Notes: generated by a model from the sequence alone, not told the origin. Shown: positions 54,837 through 64,000, numbered from the stretch's first letter. The stretch: DNA of 64,000 bases from Gemmatimonadaceae bacterium (GCA_025362035.1 JANYIN010000126.1:1-64000); one strand, 5' to 3'. Numbers and translations: made by a program.

Positions 54837-55421
54837 GTGTCTCGTCACCTCTCCAACGCTCACATGCGCTCCTTCATGCCCGTGATCCTGGCAGTCTCCT
54901 TCGCCGCTCCATCGCACCTCGCGCGGGCCCAGGATGCGCTCGACGCCAAATCCGTCGCACACCTGCGGACTCAGTATGCGAACGATCTCGACACCGTGCA
55001 CGTGAAGATCCTCGCTCTTGCCAACGCGATTCCGGCGGAGAAATACACCTGGCGCCCAGCGCCCGGCGTGCGCTCGATTTCGGAAGTGCTGATGCACTGT
55101 GCCGGCGAGTGGTACTACTACGTGCCCGGCTCGGTCGGCAAGAAACCGCCGGCCGATTTCGGCGTCCCCAAGGAAGCCCTTCCGAAGCTCGAAAAGACGA
55201 CGGCCAAGGCCGACGTCATCGCCCAGCTCAACAAGTCGTGGGCGCACTCGAAGACCGAGCTGGCGGCCGCTGATCCCACGACGCTCACGGGAAAGTACAA
55301 GCCGTGGGGAATCACGTTCGACCAGGCAGCGTTCAGCATGTCGGGGGACATGCACGAACACCTCGGACAGTTGATCACGTATGCGCGCTCCATCGGCGTC
55401 AAACCGCCATGGAGCAAGTAA
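54837..55421 (+). CDS. Exported DinB-fold protein
   Basis: From GTG 54837, preceded by CCGGAG (54824-54829), the product is 194 residues; a later ATG at 54864 is an alternative. A signal peptide ends near PSHLARAQ (residue 32 of the GTG form). The rest is a four-helix DinB-like bundle with H in LMHCAGEWYYY and a pair of His in MHEHLGQLITYARS, the metal-ligand pattern of DinB/YfiT proteins. Many are metal-dependent with thiol-transfer or unknown activity. It sits ahead of a shared terminator with the convergent amidohydrolase. Confidence 0.82.
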   Translation: MSRHLSNAHMRSFMPVILAVSFAAPSHLARAQDALDAKSVAHLRTQYANDLDTVHVKILALANAIPAEKYTWRPAPGVRSISEVLMHCAGEWYYYVPGSVGKKPPADFGVPKEALPKLEKTTAKADVIAQLNKSWAHSKTELAAADPTTLTGKYKPWGITFDQAAFSMSGDMHEHLGQLITYARSIGVKPPWSK

Positions 55422-55441
55422 CGGCCACTGCCAACGATCGC

Positions 55442-55479
55442 GCCGACACTGGGCCGTTTGCCCGTGCTCCAGTGTCGGC
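55442..55479. terminator. Candidate bidirectional terminator between convergent genes
   Basis: GCCGACACTGG (55442-55452) pairs perfectly with CCAGTGTCGGC (55469-55479); the loop is 16 nt. The hairpin lies 20 bp after the DinB-fold gene and 32 bp after the convergent amidohydrolase stop, so it can serve both strands. No U-tract is visible on either side. Confidence 0.5.
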
Positions 55480-55511
55480 CCACCCGGTCGCGTGCGGCGT
55501 GGTCTGGTCTC

Positions 55512-58500
55512 CTACCGGATCCCCGCTCCAACGACCGGCGCCGAATAGCTCCACGGCTGCACTGCCAACTTCTTCTGCCGCGGATAGATCTCGTCCAGCG
55601 TATTTCCGTCGAACAGCCGTCCATTCACCATCACCATCGAGATGGAATTGCTGTTCCTGATATTCATCAGAGGATCGCGATCGAGCACCAGCAGATCCGC
55701 CATCTTGCCGACCTCCAGCGAACCGATGTCCTGGGAGAGCCCGATGGCCTCCGCGCCGACGATGGTTGCGGCCCGCAAGGCATCATGCGTGGAGAGTCCG
55801 CCGCTCTGCAGCAGCCACAGCTCCCAGTGCATACCCAGACCCTGCAACTGCCCGTGACTGCCCACGCCGATCCGTCCACCAGCGGCGACTGTCTTCGCGA
55901 TGTCCTGCGCGTGCTGCCACATGGCGTACTCCTCCTTCACGGCAAACCCGGCGGGTCCGGGCGCGTTGCCGACGCCCCGTCGACGAATCTTCGTGTCGAA
56001 GTCCACGGGATGCGTGAAGTGGCGCAGCTTGGCGTCCCCGAGCAGATCCTCGGTCTGATAGAACCATCCCTCGCCGAAGGGTCCGCCATATTCCACGATG
56101 AGCGTAGGTGTATTCGTCACGCCGGTCGCCTTGTACCACTGGAACACGTCGTCGTACTTCGGCGTGATGGGCAGGGTATGTTCGATGCCGGGATAGCCAT
56201 CGATGCCGTGCGTCATGTTGAGCTTGAAGTCCAGTCCTCCCTCTGTCGTGGGCATGATGCCAAGCTCCTTGGCAGCCATGATAATCCACTGACGCTGCTG
56301 CCGATTGCCGCTCAAGTACATCTTGAGCGTTTTCGTATCGTAGTACTTCGCGTAGCGCGACAGGATTTGACGCGCATGATCGAGATCGCGCACGGGTTCG
56401 CCCGCAAAGACGCCGGGCCCGGTCGTGTAGATGCGCGGGCCCACCATGTCGGCGGTGACCACGCGATCGCCGTACGTGAGAAAATCCGTCGTGGCCGTCT
56501 GCGGATCACGCGTCGTGGTCGTGCCGTACGCCAGCGTGGTGAGGTACTGCCATGTCTGCGTGTTGTGGATCTGCGGCGTGAGCCACTGGGGGTGATAGTG
56601 AACATCCACCATGCCGGGCATGATGACTTTGCCGCTCACGTCGATCACCTTTGCGTCCGTCGGAATCGTGACGCTGCCGCGCGGCCCGATCGCGACGATG
56701 CGATTGTCGTGCACCACGATGTCTGCGTTCTCGATGATCTCATGATCCTTCATCGTAATCGTCTTTGCTCCGCGAAATACGGCGCTCCCCCGCGGCGTGT
56801 CACGCGTTGCGGCCACGTTGATGCGCGTTTCAGCCGGCTTGTAGCCGGGCGTGACCGGTTTCCTGCCTCCCGTCGTGTCCTTCGCCAGCGAGTCGGCACG
56901 CGCGAGGCTGTCCTTCTTCGCGGGATCGAGGCGCAACGTTGCCTTGAGCCGTGCGTCGGCCTTCAGTGAATCGTCCACGGCCTTTCCACGATCCAGATCG
57001 TACGTCCATAGCGCGTTGCCGAGGGACCACATGACTCTCTTGCCGTCGCTGCTCCAAGTGGGAAACTCACCCCCGATCTCATTCAGCTTCTTTACTGGCA
57101 CCGGCGCGCTTGCAGGGTCGGCGACGGACACCGTGGGAGGGATCGCACCAGCCTCGGGAATCGTGACGGTGTAGAGGTCCATGCCCACGACGGCCAGTGC
57201 CTTGTCGCCCTTGGGCGCCATGAGCACGAGCGAGGCTGGCGGCGGCTGCGGCGGAGTGGGCTCCGTGGGGTCGAGGGTGGATGGGAGGTCGATGTCGAGG
57301 GGCCGCGCCGCGCGGCCTCCGATCCAGTGCCTGCCCACCGCCGCGTCGAGTCCCGCGTCCAGAGTCATCGGCGATCCACCCGCGCCAGGAGGCAGCGGGC
57401 CAGTCACTTTCAGATGCGTCTTGAGATCTGTGCCGTCCCAGCGAAACGACACGAGGCCGTCGCGCCCGTACGCATAGATGCGATCGGGATTCGAGGCGAA
57501 GTGGGGATTCCCCATGCCGCTGGTGGGCATGATGACGGTGACGGGGCCCCCAGCCGCCGGCGTCCACACGAACTCCGCGGCGACCGGACCAAAGAATGCG
57601 GCACCGGCCTCCTGCATTTCGCGCGACGCGGCGCGAACCGCGACTACCCGATCGCCGGTCGGTGACCACGCGAGGTCCGCATACAGTCCGCCTGAGGTGA
57701 GCAGCCTGATACTCCATGCGTTTCGGTTGTCCAGGGTGGCGCGCATCACCTGTCCCCCCTTCGCATCCGACCAGGTGACGTAGGCCAGCGATCGGGAATC
57801 CGGTGACCACGCCGGACCGAACTCACCGATGTCGCTCCTGCTCACGCGCTGCGGCGTGCCGCTCGGGAGGTCGACGACATACAGGCGGTCCATCGACGAG
57901 AAGGCGAGCTTGCTGCCGTCCGGCGAGAGCGCAATGTCACGGATCTGCTTTGCGGTAAACGACGACCCGGTGTCCACGCGGTACGCGAACTTCACTTCAG
58001 GTCCCATCTCCAGCTTGACCTCGGCCTCGAACGGGATTTTCGCGGGCGCGCTCCGGTCCACCGGCACGCGCCAGATCTCACCGCCGTAGGAGATGATGAT
58101 CGCCTTCGAGTCGGGAGTGAACGAATAGCCCGGATACGCGTCCATGGGGGCGCGTGATTCCGTTTCGTCCCGCTGCACGGGATAGGCGAGCCAGTCCTCC
58201 TCTTGCGTTTCGAGGTTGCGTAAGCGGATACCCGTCTTCGTCTCGAAACGCGCGGCGTACGCGAGGTATTTGCCGTCCTTCGACAAGGCGGGCCGAAACG
58301 CTGAACCGAAGCGCGTCGACATCTGCGAGGTGCGCCCTGTCTCGCGATCCCAGAGGTAGAGCTGATATTGCGGACCGACGGCATTGTACTGCCAGTCGCC
58401 AGTGCGAGCCGCGTACCAGACATATCGCTGATCCTTGCCGTACGCCGCACCGAGTTGCTTGAGAGCCGGGGCCAGCGCTGGCGTTGCCGTGAGGGGGACG

Positions 58501-59018
58501 CCTTTGCCGCCGTCCACGTTGAACATCCACAACTTTGCCGTCCCGAACAAACCGCCGGAACGCGAGGCGACGACGTATTCACCGTCCGGCGTCCACGTCG
58601 GCGACACATACATGTTTGTGTTTCCGGTGGTGAGCGCAGTGGTGTCGGTGCCGTCCGCGTTCATCAGCCAGAGGTTCTCGCCGCCCGATCGATCGGAGAC
58701 GAACACGATCTTCGTGCCATCCGGCGAATAGCGTGGCTGAGCGTCGTATGCCATCCCATGCGTGAGCGCCGTTGCCTTCCCGCCGGCGATCGGCATCGTG
58801 TAGAGATCGCCGAGCAGGTCGAAGACAATCGTCTTGCCATCCGGCGAGACATCGAGAGAGATCCACGTGCCCTTCGTGGTCGTGAAGGTGTGGGTCCGTG
58901 CGGTCTTGAGCGGCAGGCCGGTGGCGGGAGGAGTCGCGGGCCCACCTTGGCCGTGCGCCGTGAACGAGGCAGGCGCGAACAGCGCCAGCGCGAGCGGGAC
59001 GAAAAGGCGTCGAAACAT
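55512..59018 (-). CDS. Exported fusion of TolB-type beta-propeller and amidohydrolase
   Basis: A 1168-residue protein with a signal peptide (LALALFAPASFTAHGQ). Residues from about 40 to 720 contain PD40/TolB-like propeller repeats, each with a pattern like SPDGTKIVFVSDRSGGENLWLMN. A linker (TPGYKPAETRINVAATRD, about 735-750) leads to an amidohydrolase domain that starts FRGAKTITMKDHEIIENADIVV. The metal-binding DVHYHPQ (HxH) is present, followed by the ending GSLEVGKMADLLVLDRDPL. The family includes imidazolonepropionase-like and dipeptidase-like amidohydrolases. The substrate is unknown. Upstream, on the same strand, nothing is within 500 bp; downstream it ends near the terminator. Confidence 0.9.
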   Translation of the reverse strand: MFRRLFVPLALALFAPASFTAHGQGGPATPPATGLPLKTARTHTFTTTKGTWISLDVSPDGKTIVFDLLGDLYTMPIAGGKATALTHGMAYDAQPRYSPDGTKIVFVSDRSGGENLWLMNADGTDTTALTTGNTNMYVSPTWTPDGEYVVASRSGGLFGTAKLWMFNVDGGKGVPLTATPALAPALKQLGAAYGKDQRYVWYAARTGDWQYNAVGPQYQLYLWDRETGRTSQMSTRFGSAFRPALSKDGKYLAYAARFETKTGIRLRNLETQEEDWLAYPVQRDETESRAPMDAYPGYSFTPDSKAIIISYGGEIWRVPVDRSAPAKIPFEAEVKLEMGPEVKFAYRVDTGSSFTAKQIRDIALSPDGSKLAFSSMDRLYVVDLPSGTPQRVSRSDIGEFGPAWSPDSRSLAYVTWSDAKGGQVMRATLDNRNAWSIRLLTSGGLYADLAWSPTGDRVVAVRAASREMQEAGAAFFGPVAAEFVWTPAAGGPVTVIMPTSGMGNPHFASNPDRIYAYGRDGLVSFRWDGTDLKTHLKVTGPLPPGAGGSPMTLDAGLDAAVGRHWIGGRAARPLDIDLPSTLDPTEPTPPQPPPASLVLMAPKGDKALAVVGMDLYTVTIPEAGAIPPTVSVADPASAPVPVKKLNEIGGEFPTWSSDGKRVMWSLGNALWTYDLDRGKAVDDSLKADARLKATLRLDPAKKDSLARADSLAKDTTGGRKPVTPGYKPAETRINVAATRDTPRGSAVFRGAKTITMKDHEIIENADIVVHDNRIVAIGPRGSVTIPTDAKVIDVSGKVIMPGMVDVHYHPQWLTPQIHNTQTWQYLTTLAYGTTTTRDPQTATTDFLTYGDRVVTADMVGPRIYTTGPGVFAGEPVRDLDHARQILSRYAKYYDTKTLKMYLSGNRQQRQWIIMAAKELGIMPTTEGGLDFKLNMTHGIDGYPGIEHTLPITPKYDDVFQWYKATGVTNTPTLIVEYGGPFGEGWFYQTEDLLGDAKLRHFTHPVDFDTKIRRRGVGNAPGPAGFAVKEEYAMWQHAQDIAKTVAAGGRIGVGSHGQLQGLGMHWELWLLQSGGLSTHDALRAATIVGAEAIGLSQDIGSLEVGKMADLLVLDRDPLMNIRNSNSISMVMVNGRLFDGNTLDEIYPRQKKLAVQPWSYSAPVVGAGIR

Positions 59019-59080
59019 AGGTTGATTCGATCGAAGGGGGGAGGAACCAACGAATCCGGGCGCGGCGGGCCCAGGAAAAG

Positions 59081-59938
59081 CTACTGAATTCTTGCGATCC
59101 CGTTACCCGGCAACGGAAACCGAACGAACACGTCTGGATCATGGCCCGGCACGATTAGCCGGAGTGTTGTCGCCAGCACGCCCATCCGATCCTGGGCCCG
59201 CAGATTCGACTCCGCGTCCAGTGTCTGCGCTATCGGCGTGCGTTTCGCGAGGTTCTCATACAGGTACGCGTTATCCGATGCTAGAACGATCGTGCTCCCA
59301 GCGGTGCGCACCCCGACGTACTGTGAGGCGAACGTGTGCTTCCCGCCAGTGTAGACGGTGACACCCGACATGATCTCCTGGGCATCGCCATCCACCAGCC
59401 GCACTCGGCCCGCGCGATCGAGGCCGAACAGCATTGCTGCATCCAGTGAATCCACCGCGCGATCGATCGGGCGGCCGAGGTCACCGATGTGATGCGCGTA
59501 TTCCGCGCGCTGAATCCAGATTCGCGCCTTCGGAAAAAGATCGACGCCGTCCATGTGATCCCAATGGACATGCGAGACAATGATGTCGGTGATATCTCCG
59601 GGCGTGAGGCCGAGCGCACGCACGGCGTCAGATGGCTTCCGGTAGTCAGCTGGCGTCCAGCGCGTCATGAACTTGTCGCGATAAAAGCCCGCGTCCGCCA
59701 ACACGATGGTACCGTCGGAGCGCTTGATCAGCCAGAAGGTCAGCGCGACGTCCATGCGCCGCGCGGTGTCTGCGCCCGCCACGAGCGATGCGACGGGAAA
59801 GTTGCGGAGCGTGCCGTAGCGGATGGCATAGACGTCGGTGTTGAGAACAGGCATCGCGGCGCGTGGGGTGGGCGCGTGCGCACACGCCGCGAGCAGCACG
59901 ACCGCGGTAGCGAGCACCGCGCCGAGCGCGCGCACCAC
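59081..59938 (-). CDS. Metallo-beta-lactamase-fold lipoprotein (AHL-lactonase-like)
   Basis: Start GTG 59938 gives 285 residues and a lipoprotein signal LGAVLATAVVLLAAC with Cys at 19; the frame is open to 59986 but would overlap the previous gene. The fold motif SHVHWDHMDG (HxHxDH) is intact, plus a late DNAYL Asp and a near-terminal VPGHDPD His. This layout resembles N-acyl-homoserine lactonases of the MBL superfamily, but substrate cannot be assigned by sequence alone; the export suggests periplasmic or surface activity. It follows the stop of a same-strand lipoprotein gene by 5 bp. Confidence 0.82.
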   Translation of the reverse strand: MVRALGAVLATAVVLLAACAHAPTPRAAMPVLNTDVYAIRYGTLRNFPVASLVAGADTARRMDVALTFWLIKRSDGTIVLADAGFYRDKFMTRWTPADYRKPSDAVRALGLTPGDITDIIVSHVHWDHMDGVDLFPKARIWIQRAEYAHHIGDLGRPIDRAVDSLDAAMLFGLDRAGRVRLVDGDAQEIMSGVTVYTGGKHTFASQYVGVRTAGSTIVLASDNAYLYENLAKRTPIAQTLDAESNLRAQDRMGVLATTLRLIVPGHDPDVFVRFPLPGNGIARIQ

Positions 59939-59943
59939 GGGTA

Positions 59944-60732
59944 CTAGCCGCACGTCGAAGTGCCCGTCGACAGGTCGATGGTGCATTGCTGCGCCAGTCC
60001 TCCGATGGTCACGATTGCGGCAACCTTACTGGTGCCGTTGAACGTCAAGGTCACATGCATCGTGATTGCGGGGCTTTTCGCGCCATCCAACGACGTGAGA
60101 TCCTCGGTAATCGTTCCGGAGAGCGGCCACGTATTACCGCCCGATATCGATGGGGGCAGCACGAGATTCGACATCGACATCGACATCGTCACGTCGAACG
60201 AGGTCGGTGGCGTGGGCGGAACGGAAGTTGTCATGACGGTCATGTGCGTCGTCATTGCTCCGTTGAGCACATGGGTGCTCGTCAGGAGGCCGCTCAACGT
60301 CATGTCCAGCTGCTGGTCAATCGTCAGCGTGGACATCCCCGTCGGTGATGGCGTGCCCGCGATGGTGGACTTGAGGTGTACGGCAGCCGTGGCGTTCGCG
60401 TCGAACTGCGACTGCGGCTTGCCGGAGGCGTCGAGCAACGTGAATGACTGGGTGATGGTCAGACCGTTCGAGGTCGTCGCGGGACACGCAAAGCTCTGCA
60501 ATGTCGCGCTATAGACGCAATTGCTGGCGACGGGCCCGCCGATGGAGAGCGCCCGCGACTTGTCGCCAACTGACGACGCGGCCGACATCCACGGCAGCGA
60601 CATCTCGCTGAGGACCTGGCTCAGCGTCGTGGTCCGCTGCGTCGACGGCCCGACGGGTGAATCAGACGAGCACGCCCCCACCAGCACCGTGAGCGCGAGC
60701 ATGGTGGCGACGGCGGTTCGACGAGTGGACAT
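59944..60732 (-). CDS. Hypothetical lipoprotein
   Basis: From ATG 60732 the product is 262 residues; codons upstream to 60819 lack a signal. It begins MSTRRTAVATMLALTVLVGACSSDSP, with Cys at about residue 21 giving a standard lipobox. The mature protein is Thr/Ser/Met-rich and beta-like (TMSMSMSNLVLPPSIS) with two Cys pairs (NCVYSATLQSFAC; QCTIDLSTGTSTC). No family recognised. The MBL-fold lipoprotein gene follows by 5 bp on the same strand, so they are probably cotranscribed. Confidence 0.62.
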   Translation of the reverse strand: MSTRRTAVATMLALTVLVGACSSDSPVGPSTQRTTTLSQVLSEMSLPWMSAASSVGDKSRALSIGGPVASNCVYSATLQSFACPATTSNGLTITQSFTLLDASGKPQSQFDANATAAVHLKSTIAGTPSPTGMSTLTIDQQLDMTLSGLLTSTHVLNGAMTTHMTVMTTSVPPTPPTSFDVTMSMSMSNLVLPPSISGGNTWPLSGTITEDLTSLDGAKSPAITMHVTLTFNGTSKVAAIVTIGGLAQQCTIDLSTGTSTCG

Positions 60733-60830
60733 GGTAGCACCTCTTGGGCGAGGACGTTCGGTTAGTATACCGTCCGCCCGTGCCCGCGACAGGCAGACGT
60801 CAACCGCGGCACCCCACACGGTCCAGCAAT

Positions 60831-60852
60831 CGCGAGCGGGCCGCCGCTCACG
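60831..60852 (-). terminator. Hairpin directly after the barrel-protein stop
   Basis: CGCGAGCGG (60831-60839) and CCGCTCACG (60844-60852) form a 9-pair stem, one pair being a wobble, with a GCCG tetraloop, placed immediately after the TAG of the following gene (60853). It can terminate minus-strand transcription. A U-tract is lacking. Confidence 0.4.
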
Positions 60853-61770
60853 CTACCACCGGTAGACGAACGCCACGTACGGCACTACGACGGACGAGGC
60901 GGTCGATCCGAAGCCCGCGACATCGACGGCGATGTGTTCGCTCATGAACCGAAAGCCTCCGGAAAACAGCGCGCCCGTATCGCGACCTGTGCTGAAATAA
61001 TTCTCCGACACCAGCGCGAAGCTCTTCGACACCCGGGTCACGCCGCCAACCATCAGCAGCGCCGTGGAGGACGCTGTTCCTCGAGAGAATCCAAAACCGG
61101 CACCCGCGGTCAAATTATTGTCTTCACCGCCAAACGTCGCCACGCCGTAGCCGATGCCCACGGGACTCACGTCGGACAACCATTTCGCGCCGGCCACGAG
61201 CGCTCCGACCGCTACGTTCACGTTCGGACTCGCGTAGACCCCGACTTTCGGCGTGAGGTAGTAGAGTTGTTGGTCGAGCGCCACGCCAGGGAATGCGGAA
61301 GCGCCGAGGCCAACGCTGAGCCGGTCGTTGAGACCCGACTGGAAGCTGGGGAAGAAGACGTAAGCATCCGAAAAGTAGTTCTCCCCGCCGCGCAGCATCC
61401 GTCCAGTGGGCGCGAAGAACAATCGCGTGCGGCTCGGATCCTCCGGCCAGTACTCGCCGTCGTGCAGGGCCGTGCCGCTGACGGAACGCACCGATCGAAT
61501 GGCGGACCGCGGTATCATCGTCTCGCCCACGGCCGACGTGAACCGCACGGTGGTAGACGTCACTTCCAGCACGCGCCCGAGCAGCATGGAACCATCGCGC
61601 AGCACGAGCTGCACGACGCGGTCAGCCGCTGTGGGAGCGAGATTGGCCGTTGCGGTCGTGTCCTGTGCGCGCGCCGTCGCCGCGCCGAACAGGAGGGCAG
61701 CGACCCGCAGCATGCAGCTATGACGCGTTAGCGAGACAAGACGCCGGGTGTTGCTCAGGACCTGCGTCAC
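60853..61770 (-). CDS. Putative outer-membrane beta-barrel protein with an N-terminal beta-domain
   Basis: From GTG 61770, with the ribosome-binding sequence GGAGGT 6 bp upstream (61776-61781), 305 residues result; upstream codons to 61866 lack this support. A signal peptide (MLRVAALLFGAATARAQ portion) precedes a short beta-rich region (VVQLVLRDGSMLLGRVLEVTSTTVRFTSAVGE, like a small SH3-like domain) and then glycine- and aromatic-rich strands ending in VVVPYVAFVYRW with a C-terminal aromatic residue. No family is assigned. It precedes the PBP2 gene on the same strand by 114 bp downstream of it. Confidence 0.6.
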   Translation of the reverse strand: MTQVLSNTRRLVSLTRHSCMLRVAALLFGAATARAQDTTATANLAPTAADRVVQLVLRDGSMLLGRVLEVTSTTVRFTSAVGETMIPRSAIRSVRSVSGTALHDGEYWPEDPSRTRLFFAPTGRMLRGGENYFSDAYVFFPSFQSGLNDRLSVGLGASAFPGVALDQQLYYLTPKVGVYASPNVNVAVGALVAGAKWLSDVSPVGIGYGVATFGGEDNNLTAGAGFGFSRGTASSTALLMVGGVTRVSKSFALVSENYFSTGRDTGALFSGGFRFMSEHIAVDVAGFGSTASSVVVPYVAFVYRW

Positions 61771-61884
61771 GAAATACCTCCGAGAATGAGCGCGAGGAAG
61801 CTGACTGATCTTGTTGTGCCTACACGCAGGAACCAGAAGCGGCAGACGTACCCGACATTTGCGCACCCCTCGTGACCGCTCCGC

Positions 61885-63720
61885 TCAATTTACGACCGCC
61901 GACACGGGCTTCACGTGCAGGTACGATTCGATGATCTTCGATGCGAGCTGCGCCGTGATCGCCCCATGGAAGGGCACGTATTCGAGCATCACGGCAACCA
62001 CGATTTTCGGATCGTCCACCGGCGCGAAGCCCACGAACCAGGCGTGGTTCAGTTCCTTGCCATCGCGGCCGAACTTTCCGGTCTGCGCCGTGCCCGTCTT
62101 TCCGGCCAGGGTGACGCCCTGGATCTTCGCGCCTGCAGCCGTTCCCGACTGCACCACGTTCGCGAGCGCGGCACGAAGCTGCGCGAGCTGATCCGGAGGC
62201 AGCGTGAAGATGCGCTTCCGTTCGGGCGCGTGCCTGATGAGCATGGGTCGCGCCGCTGTTCCGTCGGTCGCCAGCGCGGTGTAGAAGCGCGCCATGTTCA
62301 GGACGGTCTGCGAGTTCTCTCCCTGACCGATGGCGAGATTCAGCACCACCGACGGCGTCCATCCACGCGCCCCGTACTGCCGGTTGAAGTAATCGATGGT
62401 TTCGGGCCAGAGGGGACGGTGCTCTTCGGGCAGGTCGATTCCCGCCTTCTCCCGAAATCCGAGCAATACCCCTCCAGCGAGCAGGCGCGACAGGCCGAGC
62501 TTCAATCCAAGCTGGTAAAAATAGACGTCGCACGACTGCGCGATCGCACCGGCCAGCGAAAGGTCGCCGTGCTTGCCATCGCAGCGAAAGTACCGCGACC
62601 CGTACTGCATGCCGCCCGTGCACGGGAGCGGCATGTGATCGTTCATGGTGACGACATGATTCTCCAACGCCACCACCGCGGTGGCGAGCTTGAACGTGGA
62701 GCCGGGGGGGTACTGGCCCTGGAGCGCCTTGTTGTACAACGGCCGGCGCGGATTGGTGAGCAGCGAATCCCAGTACTGCGCCGGAATTCCCCCCACGAAG
62801 CGATTCGCGTCCCAGCTCGGCGCGCTGTACAGGGCGAGGACCTCGCCCGTTTTCGGATCCATGGCGACGGCGCCGCCCTGCAGCGTGTCTCCGAACAACG
62901 CCGCCGTCGCGCGCTGAAGCGCCATGTCGATGTTCGTATAGAGCGGGGGAGCAGCCACCGCGGACAGGTCGGGGCGTGCCCCGCCGTTCTTCACGATGCG
63001 ACCACGCGCGTCCACTTCCACGAACTGGCTACCCTCTTTCCCTCGCAGCTGCGCCTCATACTGCTTCTCGAGTCCCTGTTTCCCGATCTGCTGTCCAGCC
63101 TTGTAGTCCGCGTTCTGCGAACGCGCCAGCTCGCCTTCGTTGATTTCACCCGCGAATCCTGCGAACGACGCCACGAGCGGTCCATCGGGATAGAACCGGC
63201 GCGGGGCGCTCTGGATAATGAGCCCGGGGAACTGCGTGCGATGCTCCTCGAGCACGCTCACCACGTCGAAGCTCGCGTCAGGAAGAATCACGGTCGGGCG
63301 GGCGGGCGCGCGACGGAAGCGCCGCACGGATTGGTCGATCATCGCGGGCGTGACGGTGATGGTACCGCTCAGCCGCTCGAGCATGGCGCGCAACGAGTCT
63401 TCGCGAAGCCCGAGCACCGACACGGAATATCCGGTCACGTTGTCCGCGATCACCTTGCCGTTGCGGTCATAGATCAGGCCGCGCGGCGCGGGGAGTGGCA
63501 GCTCGCGAAGGCGGTTCGTCTCGGACTGCAGGGCGTAACGCTGATGCATCAACACCTGGCTGCGAAAAAAGCCGGCCAGCAGCACGAACAGCGCCCCGCC
63601 AATGATGATGTTGGCGACCTGCGCGCGCTGAATGATTTCGTTGGAACGGACTTTCATCTGGAGAGGCGACGGCAAGGCATGATGAAAGATAGCCGCGTGC
63701 AGCGCCCGACTCGTCTGCAT
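61885..63720 (-). CDS. mrdA: Penicillin-binding protein 2 (peptidoglycan transpeptidase)
   Basis: A 611-residue class B penicillin-binding protein. From ATG 63720, with GAGGA 4 bp before it, one membrane helix (ANIIIGGALFVLLAGFF) follows; an alternative ATG at 63657 lacks a ribosome-binding site. The dimerisation/pedestal domain includes APRGLIYDRNGKVIADN. The transpeptidase has S341 in PPGSTFKLATA (SxxK), the SCD motif in IAQSCDVYFYQLG and KTGT at 541-544 in LAGKTGTAQTG. PBP2 cross-links peptidoglycan for cell elongation, normally with RodA and MreB; no rodA or mre genes are in the window. Diverges from the VOC gene with 52 bp between. Confidence 0.95.
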   Translation of the reverse strand: MQTSRALHAAIFHHALPSPLQMKVRSNEIIQRAQVANIIIGGALFVLLAGFFRSQVLMHQRYALQSETNRLRELPLPAPRGLIYDRNGKVIADNVTGYSVSVLGLREDSLRAMLERLSGTITVTPAMIDQSVRRFRRAPARPTVILPDASFDVVSVLEEHRTQFPGLIIQSAPRRFYPDGPLVASFAGFAGEINEGELARSQNADYKAGQQIGKQGLEKQYEAQLRGKEGSQFVEVDARGRIVKNGGARPDLSAVAAPPLYTNIDMALQRATAALFGDTLQGGAVAMDPKTGEVLALYSAPSWDANRFVGGIPAQYWDSLLTNPRRPLYNKALQGQYPPGSTFKLATAVVALENHVVTMNDHMPLPCTGGMQYGSRYFRCDGKHGDLSLAGAIAQSCDVYFYQLGLKLGLSRLLAGGVLLGFREKAGIDLPEEHRPLWPETIDYFNRQYGARGWTPSVVLNLAIGQGENSQTVLNMARFYTALATDGTAARPMLIRHAPERKRIFTLPPDQLAQLRAALANVVQSGTAAGAKIQGVTLAGKTGTAQTGKFGRDGKELNHAWFVGFAPVDDPKIVVAVMLEYVPFHGAITAQLASKIIESYLHVKPVSAVVN

Positions 63721-63772
63721 ATCATCCTCACAGCCGATGGACTGGAATGGGACCCGGACCGAGGAGGACAAG

Positions 63773-64000
63773 GTGCTCCGCTTCTGTAACGTCGTGGCAT
63801 TCGTGCCGACGCTCGATGCGCAACGAGCGAAGGCGTTTTACGCCGACGTGCTGGGACTGCGATTGGTGAGCGACGACGAGTTCGCACTCGTTTTCGATGC
63901 GGGCGGGACGACGCTGCGCGTCGTCCGCGTGAACGAATTGACTCCAGCGCGGTTCACCGTGCTCGGCTGGCAGGTGGAAAACATCGAGGAGATGGTGGCC
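63773..64000 (+). CDS. VOC-superfamily (glyoxalase/bleomycin-resistance-like) protein, N-terminal part
   Basis: From GTG 63773, with GAGGAGG at 63761-63767 and 5 bp spacing, 76 residues are open to the window edge. VAFVPTLDAQRAKAFYADVLGLRLVSDDEF is the classic first strand-helix-strand of the vicinal-oxygen-chelate fold, and VFDAGGTTLRVVRV follows. The protein is probably a lyase/dioxygenase or antibiotic-resistance-like member; the family cannot be narrowed. Truncated by the window end. Confidence 0.85.
   Translation, partial: MLRFCNVVAFVPTLDAQRAKAFYADVLGLRLVSDDEFALVFDAGGTTLRVVRVNELTPARFTVLGWQVENIEEMVA

Noticed and set aside
61915-63789. A plus-strand frame of 624 codons opposite PBP2
   Set aside because: It is the antisense shadow of PBP2, whose SxxK, SCD and KTGT motifs are all intact.

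Overview
The window looks like chromosome of a GC-rich, Gram-negative, didermic bacterium, most likely a Gemmatimonadota member or relative. The basis is a SusC/SusD pair, many signal-peptide hydrolases (M61, S9, M1, TolB-propeller amidohydrolase, metallo-beta-lactamase fold), beta-barrel proteins, frequent GTG starts and lipoprotein signals. That placement is inference from gene content. No rRNA, tRNA, CRISPR array, transposase or integrase was seen.

Layout. 1-21.5 kb: a Ser/Thr kinase (cut by the window edge), lipoprotein, M61 peptidase, zinc-ribbon protein, DPP-IV-like peptidase, DUF2157 membrane protein, UvrA with an upstream nucleotidyltransferase, exported acetamidase/formamidase-family protein, PLP aminotransferase, exported esterase, a full-length Lhr helicase, a small Spy-like protein and an exported alpha/beta hydrolase. 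21.5-39.5 kb: a contiguous, single-strand potassium-uptake island. 39.5-64 kb: an outer-membrane barrel, SusC/SusD, amidase, polysaccharide deacetylase, isochorismatase-fold and HAD hydrolases, a Tat-exported HisC-like aminotransferase, M1 peptidase, DinB-fold protein, a very large propeller-amidohydrolase, MBL lipoprotein, lipoprotein, barrel protein, penicillin-binding protein 2 and the start of a VOC protein.

The potassium island is the main point of interest. In order it encodes KimA, KdpE, a KdpD-type membrane histidine kinase lacking the KdpD sensor domain, a 27-residue membrane peptide, a porin, then a tightly coupled operon: 43-residue membrane peptide, KdpF, KdpA1, KdpB, KdpC1, second porin, KdpC2, KdpA2, stand-alone KdpD N-terminal domain (ATP-binding plus USP), a histidine-kinase-like protein without a phospho-acceptor His, and a response regulator with an atypical receiver. 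There are two KdpA and two KdpC genes but only one KdpB. KdpA2 has lost both Asn residues of selectivity filter I. KdpC1 and KdpC2 look like different KdpC types, so this does not look like a recent tandem duplication.

Three direct repeats of the form TTATG-N6-TTATG (11-bp period) lie upstream of kimA, of the first porin and of the kdp operon, and nowhere else that I noticed. They are good candidates for KdpE operators tying the three transcription units into one low-potassium regulon.
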